Positions 8,432 to 15,666 of a stretch of 64,000 nt of DNA are shown here, piece after piece. How positions within the stretch are numbered: the first letter of the stretch is position 1; each line of letters begins with the position of its first letter. The stretch is from Pararhizobium gei (GTDB lineage Bacteria > Pseudomonadota > Alphaproteobacteria > Rhizobiales > Rhizobiaceae). The position numbers were made by a program, and so were the translations under genes. The stretch spans positions 4,268,501-4,332,500 of the forward strand of contig NZ_CP119409.1 of assembly GCF_029223885.1 (NCBI RefSeq). The letters run 5' to 3'. The notes under the pieces are model-generated. The model was given only the letters and a program-made list of their open reading frames with translations, was not told the DNA's origin and did no database searches.

Positions 8432-9889
8432 ATGATCTTTACCGAAGCCCTGATCGCCCATGTCACGCGACCGGCGCTGCTGGGGCTGACGGGCAGCCCC
8501 TTCCCTTACACCGACAAGACCTTCGAGGTGCGCAATCCCTCCAGTGGCGCCCTTCTCGCCACCCTGCCGGACATGAGCGTTGCAGAAACGCAGGCTGCGA
8601 TTGCCGAGGCCTACACGGCGCAATTTGCCTGGGCGGAGCGACCGGCGGGGGATCGCAGCAGCATGCTGCGCCGCTGGCACGATCTGATGGTGGCCCACAT
8701 CGACGATCTTGCGGCGATCCTGACGGCGGAAATGGGCAAGCCTCTGTCGGAAGCGCGATCTGAAGTGCAGCACGCCGCGGCCTATATCGAATGGTATGCG
8801 GAAGAGGCAAAGCGCGTCTACGGCGAAACCATCCCCGCCCCCACCACCGACCGGCGCATGCTGGTGATCAAACAGCCGGTCGGTGTGGTCGGCACGATCA
8901 CACCGTGGAATTTCCCGGCCTCCATGGTCGCACGCAAGATCGCGCCGGCGCTGGCCGTCGGCTGCACCGTCGTGCTGAAACCCGCCGAGCAGACGCCGCT
9001 GGTCGCCTATGCCATGCATGCGCTTGCCCTTTGCGCCGGCTTTCCGAAGGGTGTGTTCAATCTCATCCTCGCGTCGCAAGGCGATGCGATTGGCCGGGAA
9101 CTCTGTTCAAACGCGCGCGTGCGCAAAATCAGCTTCACCGGATCCACTGAGGTCGGGCGGATCCTGATGCGCCAATGCTCGGACCAGATCAAGAAAGTCA
9201 GTCTCGAACTCGGCGGCAGCGCGCCCTTCATCGTCTTCGATGACGCGGATATCGACGCAGCTGTGGATGGCGCGATCCAGGCGAAATTCCGCAATGCCGG
9301 GCAGACCTGCACCTCGGCAAACCGTATCTACGTCCAAACCGGCGTCCACGACCAGTTCGCTGCAAAGCTGGCGAAGGAAGTGGGCAAGCTGACGGTCGGC
9401 GATGGCTTTTCGGCCGGCGTTTCCATTGGGCCGCTGATCGACCAGGCGGCAATCGAGAAAGTCGAACGGCATGTGAATGACGCGACAGCGAAGGGCGCTA
9501 CTCTGCTGTGCGGCGGCAACCGGTTGTCGAAGGCCTTCTTCGAACCCACCGTTCTATCCAATGTCGACAGGACCATGCTGGTCGCCTGCGACGAGACCTT
9601 CGGTCCGGTGGCACCGATCATCCGCTTCGAGACGATGGAGGACGTGATCCTGCAGGCAAATGACACGATCTACGGGCTTGCGGCTTATTTTTACGCGACG
9701 GAACTCAAGAAAGTCTGGCGCGTCGCTGAAGCTCTGGAATACGGCATGATCGGCATCAATACAGGCCGCATGTCCTCGGAAGCTGCTCCTTTTGGGGGCC
9801 TCAAACAATCCGGCATCGGCCGCGAGGGCTCACGCCACGGCGCCGAAGATTATCTCGAGATGAAATATCTCTGCATGGGGAATATCTGA
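8432..9889 (+). CDS. gabD: NAD(P)-dependent succinate-semialdehyde dehydrogenase GabD
   Basis: Aldehyde dehydrogenase of 485 residues that oxidises succinate semialdehyde to succinate. The general base Glu259 (VSLELGGSAPF) and catalytic Cys293 (NAGQTCTSANR) are present, along with the TPWNFP motif at 158-163 and the FTGSTEVG cofactor loop at 235-242. A GAGGATA ribosome site precedes the ATG at 8432. It follows gabT and completes the two-step GABA shunt; carbon would enter the TCA cycle. The family is certain. The exact aldehyde is inferred from gabT. Confidence 0.9.
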   Translation: MIFTEALIAHVTRPALLGLTGSPFPYTDKTFEVRNPSSGALLATLPDMSVAETQAAIAEAYTAQFAWAERPAGDRSSMLRRWHDLMVAHIDDLAAILTAEMGKPLSEARSEVQHAAAYIEWYAEEAKRVYGETIPAPTTDRRMLVIKQPVGVVGTITPWNFPASMVARKIAPALAVGCTVVLKPAEQTPLVAYAMHALALCAGFPKGVFNLILASQGDAIGRELCSNARVRKISFTGSTEVGRILMRQCSDQIKKVSLELGGSAPFIVFDDADIDAAVDGAIQAKFRNAGQTCTSANRIYVQTGVHDQFAAKLAKEVGKLTVGDGFSAGVSIGPLIDQAAIEKVERHVNDATAKGATLLCGGNRLSKAFFEPTVLSNVDRTMLVACDETFGPVAPIIRFETMEDVILQANDTIYGLAAYFYATELKKVWRVAEALEYGMIGINTGRMSSEAAPFGGLKQSGIGREGSRHGAEDYLEMKYLCMGNI

Positions 9890-9937
9890 CGGCTACTCGG
9901 ACCTGCCGCGCATGGAACACGATGCCGGCGCGACAAA

Positions 9938-11407
9938 TCATCCGGTGCGGCCGAAAGCGGTCGCTTGGGCAATATCGGCCTGAAACCGCGCAGTCTCTTC
10001 AGCCTTTTTCAGTGGATCCGGTAACCGAAGCAGATAGGATGGATGCACGGTCACAAGAAGGCTCCGGCCTTCACCGTCATCCAGCACGCGGCCCCGCAGG
10101 TCGGCCAGCTTTCCACGGCCATCCGTGAGAGCAGACAGCGCCGTTGCGCCCATGGCGACCACGAGCTTCGGCTTGACCAGGTCAAGCTCGAGTTTCAGCC
10201 ACCATTTGCATTGCTGCACCTCGCCGGTGTTCGGGCGTTGGTGGATTCGCCGCTTGCCGCGCGGCTCGTATTTGAAATGCTTCACGGCATTGGTGAGGTA
10301 GAGGCCGGCACGGTCGAGCCCGGCCGACTTCGCTGCTGCATCGAAAACCTGCCCTGCAGGCCCGACAAAGGGACGGCCGGCCAGATCTTCCTGATCGCCC
10401 GGTTGCTCTCCCACCACCATGATAGCCGCATGCTCCGGGCCTTCGCCGAACACGGTCTGCGTTGCCTTGCAGTGGAGCGGGCAGCGCGTGCAGGATTTCG
10501 CCTGCTGCCGCAAGGCATCGATGCTATCGGGCAGGGCGCCGGGGACCCCGGTGGGGAGAGCCGGACCGTCTCTTGCCGTCCGCTGCAACCGATCGTGAAA
10601 TGCCGGCGGCTGGCTTGCCGCTCTCTCCGCCATAGCGACGACGCTCGCCTGCGCTCCGGCGATCATGCCGGGGATAAGCCCCGCCTCCGGCAGGTTCTTC
10701 CAGTATTTCTTCGGCATTTCCGCCTGCATGGCCTTCACCTTCAGGCGGGCCGGATTGAAAATATTGGAAAAATAGGTGCGCCAGAGCTCGTCCGCCGCAT
10801 CGGTCAGTCCCGGATTATCGCCGGGTTCGGTGGACGTCTTGAGGTTTTTCCCATCCCATGCCGCAATTCCCTTGGGCGTAGCGATGACCCAATCCATGTC
10901 GGTGAACCGCCGCTGGAAAAAGGGCGCTACCCTTGCGACGATATGGTGATCCGGCTCGAACCAGGCGAAGAACCGGCGTCGTGAATCCATCATCTCCTGC
11001 CCGACTTCCTTGAACCGGACGAAGGCCGTCATCTTATGATAATCGCGCCGTACAGATTTTTCCAGGCTGTGCAGGTGAACCACATCCACGTCCGGCCGCA
11101 CCGCAAGCAGCGTGCGGTCTCGCTGCAAGCGCCAGAGAATGCGGTAAAGGAGCTGAAACCGGCCGGGATCGGAATGGCAAATGGCCGCTGCCGCTATATC
11201 GAGAAAGGCTTTCGGGACCGTCATCGTCTGTGTCGTGTTGATCGCGTCCGGCAGCGCCATCGTTTGAGCCGGGAAAAGTTCCAGAGCGGCGGCATCCTTC
11301 TGTCGCCAGTTGATCTCCTGCGGTGGCACGCCGGCCAGCAGAAGATCGCGCGCCGCCATGCGCCATTCCACAAGATCTCCCTTTCCTTCAAGGCTGACGG
11401 TCTGCAT
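9938..11407 (-). CDS. udgX: DUF4130 - UdgX family uracil-DNA binding/excision fusion protein
   Basis: Two-part protein of 489 residues. The N-terminal ~230 residues are the DUF4130 module. The C-terminal part (about 295-489) is a family-4-like uracil-DNA glycosylase of the UdgX subgroup. It has iron-sulfur ligand candidates Cys306, Cys309, Cys313 and Cys400, motif A at 333-341 (GEQPGDQED), the UdgX-specific KRRIH loop at 385-389 and HPS at 455-457. In mycobacterial UdgX the loop histidine (here His389) forms a covalent bond with the sugar after uracil removal. The start ATG overlaps the stop of the radical SAM gene (TGATG), so the two are co-translated. The adjacent LexA box implies SOS control. 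Confidence 0.92.
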   Translation of the reverse strand: MQTVSLEGKGDLVEWRMAARDLLLAGVPPQEINWRQKDAAALELFPAQTMALPDAINTTQTMTVPKAFLDIAAAAICHSDPGRFQLLYRILWRLQRDRTLLAVRPDVDVVHLHSLEKSVRRDYHKMTAFVRFKEVGQEMMDSRRRFFAWFEPDHHIVARVAPFFQRRFTDMDWVIATPKGIAAWDGKNLKTSTEPGDNPGLTDAADELWRTYFSNIFNPARLKVKAMQAEMPKKYWKNLPEAGLIPGMIAGAQASVVAMAERAASQPPAFHDRLQRTARDGPALPTGVPGALPDSIDALRQQAKSCTRCPLHCKATQTVFGEGPEHAAIMVVGEQPGDQEDLAGRPFVGPAGQVFDAAAKSAGLDRAGLYLTNAVKHFKYEPRGKRRIHQRPNTGEVQQCKWWLKLELDLVKPKLVVAMGATALSALTDGRGKLADLRGRVLDDGEGRSLLVTVHPSYLLRLPDPLKKAEETARFQADIAQATAFGRTG

Positions 11408-12639
11408 CAGAGCAAAGCCAGTTGTTCGGGTTTCGGCTCGAACATCGACCGCAGGTCGGGACGATCGATCAGCCTATGCGGCGTCCACCCTTCAGCAATC
11501 AGGAAAGACTGAACTTTCTTCAGGGACACACGCAGCCGCCCAAGATCCTCCAGCCGCAGGCGGCGATAGCGGCGGGCGGAGACAATCCCGTTGACAGCCT
11601 TGACCCCAAGCCCTGGCACCCGCAGAAGCATCTCGCGTTCCGCCGTGTTGATATCGACAGGGAAGCGGTGTCGATTGGCAAGAGCCCAGGCGAGTTTCGG
11701 ATCAAGCTTCAGATCGAGCATCCCGCCCGGCTGATTTTCAGTGATTTCCGCGATGTCGAAGCCATAGAACCGATAGAGCCAATCCGCCTGATAGAGCCGG
11801 TGCTCCCGCATCAGTGGCGGCTTGATCAGGGGCAGGGTCTTGGACGCATCCGGAATAGGGCTGAAGGCGGAATAATAGACCCGGCGCAGCCCGTAGCTGC
11901 CATAGAGCCGGGCGCTGGTCGAGAGAATGACGGAATCGTCGGCAGTATCGGCACCGACGATCATCTGCGTACTTTGCCCGCCCGGCACGAAGCGCTTGCG
12001 CCGTTTCGTCTGTAACGTCGGATCGTTGGCTTCCTCTATTTTCAACCGGAGTTCGCCCATTGATTTGCGGATGTTCGCCGGCTGCTTCTCAGGCGCATAT
12101 TGCGCCAGCCCGCTATCGGTCGGCAGTTCTATGTTGATCGACAGCCGGTCGGCATAAAGCCCCGCCTCCTCGATCAGCAGCGAAGATGCTTCCGGAATGG
12201 ACTTGAGGTGGATATAGCCGCGAAAATTATGCGTTACTCGCAATTCCCGCGCAATCCGGACCATTTCCTCCATCGTGTAATCGGATGACCGGATAATGCC
12301 GGAGGACAGAAAGAGGCCTTCGATATAGTTGCGCCTGTAAAATTCCAGCGTCAGCCAGACCACTTCTTCGACGCTGAACCGCGCCCGCTCGACATTGCTG
12401 GACGACCGGTTGATGCAATAGGCGCAGTCGTAGATGCAGAAATTCGTCATGAGGATTTTCAGAAGGGAAATACATCGACCGTCCGGAGCATAGGCGTGGC
12501 AGATGCCCGAGCCTTCGGTCGATCCCAGCCCGCCGGTTTTTGATGAATCACGTTTCGTCGTGCCGCTTGAAGCACATGACGCATCATACTTGGCTGCATC
12601 CGAGAGAATGGCCAATCTTTCGTTCAGCGATTTTTTCAT
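11407..12639 (-). CDS. Putative DNA modification/repair radical SAM protein
   Basis: Radical S-adenosylmethionine enzyme of 410 residues belonging to the family that is habitually encoded next to DUF4130-UdgX proteins. The 4Fe-4S cysteines are Cys68, Cys72 and Cys75 (CIYDCAYC). The C-terminal third contains a helix-hairpin-helix stretch (LRVPGLGVKAVNGIVSARRY), suggesting DNA contact. The ATG at 12637-12639 gives the normal start, shortly before DAAKYDASC. It lies 2 nt from a GAAC-N7-GAAC box and is the first gene of a two-gene operon. The reaction is not established for the family; a role in processing damaged or modified DNA is inferred from partner and fold. Confidence 0.9.
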   Translation of the reverse strand: MKKSLNERLAILSDAAKYDASCASSGTTKRDSSKTGGLGSTEGSGICHAYAPDGRCISLLKILMTNFCIYDCAYCINRSSSNVERARFSVEEVVWLTLEFYRRNYIEGLFLSSGIIRSSDYTMEEMVRIARELRVTHNFRGYIHLKSIPEASSLLIEEAGLYADRLSINIELPTDSGLAQYAPEKQPANIRKSMGELRLKIEEANDPTLQTKRRKRFVPGGQSTQMIVGADTADDSVILSTSARLYGSYGLRRVYYSAFSPIPDASKTLPLIKPPLMREHRLYQADWLYRFYGFDIAEITENQPGGMLDLKLDPKLAWALANRHRFPVDINTAEREMLLRVPGLGVKAVNGIVSARRYRRLRLEDLGRLRVSLKKVQSFLIAEGWTPHRLIDRPDLRSMFEPKPEQLALL

Positions 12640-12641
12640 GT

Positions 12642-12656
12642 GTTCATGATATGTTC
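12642..12656. promoter_or_regulatory. Alphaproteobacterial LexA (SOS) box
   Basis: The sequence GTTC ATGATAT GTTC is an exact match to the direct-repeat LexA box GTTC-N7-GTTC of alphaproteobacteria. It lies 2 nt upstream of the radical SAM gene start, so LexA bound here would block transcription or translation initiation of the repair operon. The match and placement are seen directly; SOS regulation is inferred from the known consensus. Confidence 0.75.
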
Positions 12657-12688
12657 TTATCGGGTTTGCGTCAACTCCGGAAAGTCAG

Positions 12689-12713
12689 GGAACGTTTGAG
12701 GGACGCGGTCGTT
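12689..12713 (+). promoter_or_regulatory. Probable EcfG/RpoE2 general-stress promoter for the PfpI gene
   Basis: GGAAC (12689-12693), a 16-nt spacer, then CGTT (12710-12713): an exact match to the promoter consensus of the alphaproteobacterial general stress sigma factor EcfG. The -10 element ends 39 nt before the start of the PfpI-like gene, a suitable leader length. Confidence 0.6.
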
Positions 12714-12752
12714 GAGGACCCGAACCCTCCATAATCCAGAAGGAGTTGGCGA

Positions 12753-13313
12753 ATGCCTTCCATCACCACATCGAAAATCCTCATTCTCGCCACGCATGGC
12801 TATGAACGCTCCGAGCTGCGCGTGCCCCTTGATAAACTGAAGAAGACCGGCGCCCAGGTGAAAGTCGCGTCGATCGAAAAGGACCCGATCAAGAGCTGGG
12901 ATGAAAAGGACTGGGGCGACACCGTCGATGTCGATCTGCTTGCCAAGGATGTAAAGCTGGAGGATTTCGACGCTCTGGTTCTGCCGGGCGGCCAGATCAA
13001 CCCGGATGTCCTGCGCCATGACGAGGACGCGATGCGGATCGTCAGGGAATTCGTTCAGTCGGGCAAGGTGGTCGCAGCCATATGCCATGCGCCCTGGCTT
13101 CTGATCGAGGCCGACGCCCTGCGCGGCAGGAATGCGACGTCCTATGCATCGATCAAGACCGACATGAAGAATGCCGGTGCAAACTGGTCCGACGAGCCTG
13201 TGGTCACCGACAAGGGCATCATCACCTCGCGCAAACCGGACGATCTCGAGATGTTCGTGAACAAGATAATCGAGGAAATCGAGGAAGGTCAGCACGACCG
13301 CCGCGCCGCATAA
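12753..13313 (+). CDS. DJ-1/PfpI family protein (type 1 glutamine-amidotransferase-like, stress-related)
   Basis: Class I glutamine-amidotransferase-like fold of the PfpI/YhbO group, 186 residues. The nucleophile elbow has Cys111-His112 (AAICHAPW), with a conserved acidic residue near 18-21 (GYERSE). Members act as glyoxalase/deglycase or chaperone-like stress proteins; protease activity is claimed only for some. A good AAGGAG ribosome site precedes the ATG. The gene stands alone behind an EcfG-type promoter motif and is divergent from the SOS-boxed repair operon. Family firm, biochemical activity uncertain. Confidence 0.88.
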   Translation: MPSITTSKILILATHGYERSELRVPLDKLKKTGAQVKVASIEKDPIKSWDEKDWGDTVDVDLLAKDVKLEDFDALVLPGGQINPDVLRHDEDAMRIVREFVQSGKVVAAICHAPWLLIEADALRGRNATSYASIKTDMKNAGANWSDEPVVTDKGIITSRKPDDLEMFVNKIIEEIEEGQHDRRAA

Positions 13314-13375
13314 GCCTTTTGGGGCGGAAGCGCGCCTGGATAATTCCCGCCTCGGAGTCCTGGGGCGGGAAACGC

Positions 13376-14407
13376 TCAGTCGATCGCCTCCCCAAGCGTG
13401 TCAGCGACGTAGGCACCTCTTTCACCCATTGGCTTGGGGCTGCCGGTGGTCGTGTCGCAGGCAGTCTGATGTTCCAGCTCCGCATTCAGCTGCGCTCCGA
13501 CAATCAAGATAATCATCGATATCCAGGTCCAGACCATAAAGCCGATCAATGCTCCCAGGGCACCATATGTCGCGTTGTAGTCGGCAAACGTCTCCAGGTA
13601 GAACGAAAACAGGATCGACGCGATGAGCCACAGCAAAGTGCTGAAGACCGCCCCCCAGCTAAGCCAGCGCAGTTTTGCCCGTTCGCGGCTTGGACCGAAA
13701 TGATAGACGAGGCCAATCGCGACGGCGATAACGACCAAAAGCACAGGCCAGCGAAGAAACCGGATGAGGATCTCCTGCCAAGTGTCCAGCCAGAGATAGG
13801 CCAACAAGGCCGGGACGACGCCAACCGCGGCAATGAATGTCGCACTGAAAATCAGCGCGCCGAACGTAAAAAGCAAGGACATTGCGTTGAGGTGGATGAA
13901 GCCTCTTTTTTCCGCCTCTCCATAGGCAATATTCATTGCATCGAAAAGCGCCTTGACCCCGCTATTGGCGCTCCACAGGGCGATGGCCAGGCTGGCGAGA
14001 AAGGTCAGGCTCAAGGAGGAGTTCTTTTGCTGCACAAGGACATTTAGCTGGGTAATAATCATATCGAAGGCGCCGGGTGGCAGAACGTCGGCGAGAAAAG
14101 TGATGTGGTTCGCCATGGTTTGTGGATCGGCGATGAAGCCGTAAAGCGAAACCAGCGCGGCCAGAGCCGGAAAAAGGGCCAACAGGATAAAGAAGGCAAC
14201 ACCGGCCGCAATCAGCGTCACCCGATCCTCGATTGTTTCGGTAACCACTCTCCAGAAAACATCGCGCAGCCCTTTTGCGGGAATTTCATTCGGCGTATCC
14301 GCAGTCCGGCCACGCTCTTCCGGGCGCTCGCCTTTCGGCTGTCGCTCATGGCGGCGTTCGGCACTCAAGTCCTTTTCCATACCAACTGCACTGTAACCCG
14401 TTGTCAT
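13376..14407 (-). CDS. YihY/BrkB (UPF0761) family inner-membrane protein
   Basis: Integral membrane protein of 343 residues with about six hydrophobic segments between residues 50 and 300, matching the YihY/virulence factor BrkB family. The first ~45 residues are charged and cytosolic. The ATG at 14405-14407 overlaps the stop of the upstream DUF6894 gene as ATGA, which supports this start over an internal ATG at 14380. Family function is unresolved (often called ribonuclease BN by old mistake). The operon lies in a block of stress-type genes. Confidence 0.85.
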   Translation of the reverse strand: MTTGYSAVGMEKDLSAERRHERQPKGERPEERGRTADTPNEIPAKGLRDVFWRVVTETIEDRVTLIAAGVAFFILLALFPALAALVSLYGFIADPQTMANHITFLADVLPPGAFDMIITQLNVLVQQKNSSLSLTFLASLAIALWSANSGVKALFDAMNIAYGEAEKRGFIHLNAMSLLFTFGALIFSATFIAAVGVVPALLAYLWLDTWQEILIRFLRWPVLLVVIAVAIGLVYHFGPSRERAKLRWLSWGAVFSTLLWLIASILFSFYLETFADYNATYGALGALIGFMVWTWISMIILIVGAQLNAELEHQTACDTTTGSPKPMGERGAYVADTLGEAID

Positions 14408-14652
14408 TTGCTGTGCACCACAGTGCCAGCCTCCTCGATCTCCACACGCATCGTGACAGTGAACAGGGTTTTTCCCTGCTCGTCATGACCGGCAACACTT
14501 CCCAAAATAACGCCGGAGCGGCGCAAGTCCTCCTGCAGGAAATGCGTCAGCGCAAGGAGCGCCTCCGCTTTGGCGGCTTCGATGCTTTTGAACTCGAACG
14601 TGCCGTCAGGTTCGATACCGCCGCCGTCGTTAAAAGTGAAATGGACACGCAT
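14404..14652 (-). CDS. DUF6894-like small protein
   Basis: An 82-residue acidic soluble protein with the pattern of the DUF6894 group: an N-terminal strand (VHFTFNDG), a predicted helix rich in Ala/Glu (SIEAAKAEALLALTHFLQ) and a C-terminal strand. Function unknown; such small proteins are frequent near stress and membrane genes in rhizobia. It overlaps the YihY gene by 4 nt, so the pair is coupled. A GGAAC-N18-TT motif lies 31 nt upstream (14683-14707). Confidence 0.7.
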   Translation of the reverse strand: MRVHFTFNDGGGIEPDGTFEFKSIEAAKAEALLALTHFLQEDLRRSGVILGSVAGHDEQGKTLFTVTMRVEIEEAGTVVHSK

Positions 14653-14682
14653 GGAATTACCCCGGCTTTGCTACAGGGAGCT

Positions 14683-14707
14683 AATCCCCGGGCGCGGCTT
14701 TGGTTCC
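14683..14707 (-). promoter_or_regulatory. Possible weak EcfG-type promoter for DUF6894-YihY
   Basis: On the minus strand GGAAC (14703-14707) is followed after 16 nt by GATT. It fits the loose GGAAC-N18-TT form of RpoE2 promoters but only two of four bases of CGTT. The placement 31 nt upstream of the gene supports it; the sequence alone is weak. Confidence 0.3.
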
Positions 14708-14758
14708 CTGGTATTAAGGGCGCGCCCGGCAACTGAATCCAATTCCCGCGAGCCGCCG

Positions 14759-14783
14759 GGAACTTTGACTGCTCGATGACGTT
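14759..14783 (+). promoter_or_regulatory. Probable EcfG/RpoE2 general-stress promoter
   Basis: GGAAC (14759-14763), 16 nt, CGTT (14780-14783), an exact consensus match, followed by ~100 nt before the small gene at 14883 and the DUF2934 gene. It is divergent from the candidate promoter of the DUF6894-YihY operon 52 nt away. Confidence 0.6.
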
Positions 14784-14882
14784 AGCGGCCAAAGGTGAAG
14801 TCGCTGCTGATCCCATGGCCACAGGGGATCAATGAATTCAACCCGCCTCGGTAAACGCAGGATTCGCGAAGAGGAGAATGGT

Positions 14883-15098
14883 ATGGGTCAGCTTTATCAA
14901 TTGACGGACGACGTGGACGAATTGCTTTCTGAAGCAGAGCGTGCCTTTGACCTGTCGGCGCGCCTGAAAAGCTTTCGCGCAGGCCAAACGCAGCACATGC
15001 CTTCCAGGCTTGAACACAGTAACGCCGTTCCGGAAACAGCCGGGGTTCCCGCAAATACATCGGTGTTGGAGAGCGGCACCAGAGCTGAGATCATGTGA
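14883..15098 (+). CDS. Small protein of unknown function (71 aa), first gene of a stress pair
   Basis: Starts at ATG 14883, six nt after AGGAG; a longer frame from 14832 has no ribosome site. The N-terminal half is acidic and helical (LYQLTDDVDELLSEAERAFD), the C-terminal half Ser/Pro/Thr-rich and probably disordered. I recognise no family. It sits 12 nt before the DUF2934 gene and behind an exact EcfG-type promoter motif, so it is probably stress-induced. Confidence 0.55.
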   Translation: MGQLYQLTDDVDELLSEAERAFDLSARLKSFRAGQTQHMPSRLEHSNAVPETAGVPANTSVLESGTRAEIM

Positions 15099-15110
15099 AG
15101 GAGTGATGCC

Positions 15111-15410
15111 ATGTCTGACATTGAAAAGCAGATTCGAGAACGTGCCTATTCGCTCTGGGAAAGGGGAGAAGGCGTGCATGGGAGGCACGAAGACCACTGG
15201 CGACAGGCTGAAAGAGAGCTGACCGGTCATTCGCGGGACAATGGTGCCGGGACGGTCTCCCCTCAGCCGGAGACTGTCGCGGTCGATGCGGGCGAACCAC
15301 CAGCGAGAAGCGGGAAGGCGGAACAAAGCCAGATGCCGGTCGAGGCCGGCGACCAATCCAATCCGGTTCATCACAATGGCCGCCTGCCGCCAAATTTGCG
15401 GCCCGTCTAG
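15111..15410 (+). CDS. DUF2934 domain small protein
   Basis: 99 residues with the DUF2934 signature at the N-terminus (about residues 5-38: IRERAYSLWERGEG, then the HEDHWRQAERELT stretch) and a disordered, Pro/Glu-rich tail. The domain occurs in many short rhizobial proteins; function unknown. A clear AAGGAG site precedes ATG 15111. It is the second gene of the pair behind the promoter motif at 14759. The 256 nt after it, up to treZ, hold no convincing gene. Confidence 0.75.
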   Translation: MSDIEKQIRERAYSLWERGEGVHGRHEDHWRQAERELTGHSRDNGAGTVSPQPETVAVDAGEPPARSGKAEQSQMPVEAGDQSNPVHHNGRLPPNLRPV

Positions 15411-15666
15411 CCGAATGGTTGCGGGAAAGGGCACTCCGCCCAACGCTGGCGTGCCTGGTTCGATCTGGACGCCGTTCATACCATCCACCATGCCGAAGAA
15501 AGGACGCGATCCTCGGCAAGCAACCCTTGATCGGCCAGATTGGCCGACGTGCGGAACTGGGCGGCGCTTGATCTGAACTGGCAGTTTTATAACGGGCGCC
15601 GTCATGAACGGTGAGGATCATGATGTAATTTGATCCGGAGAACTTTACGGCAACGCCATTCCTCCG

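Noticed and set aside
14838..15605. 255-codon minus-strand frame in the DUF2934 region
   Set aside because: Runs antisense through two small genes that have ribosome sites and a promoter motif; no domain recognised.
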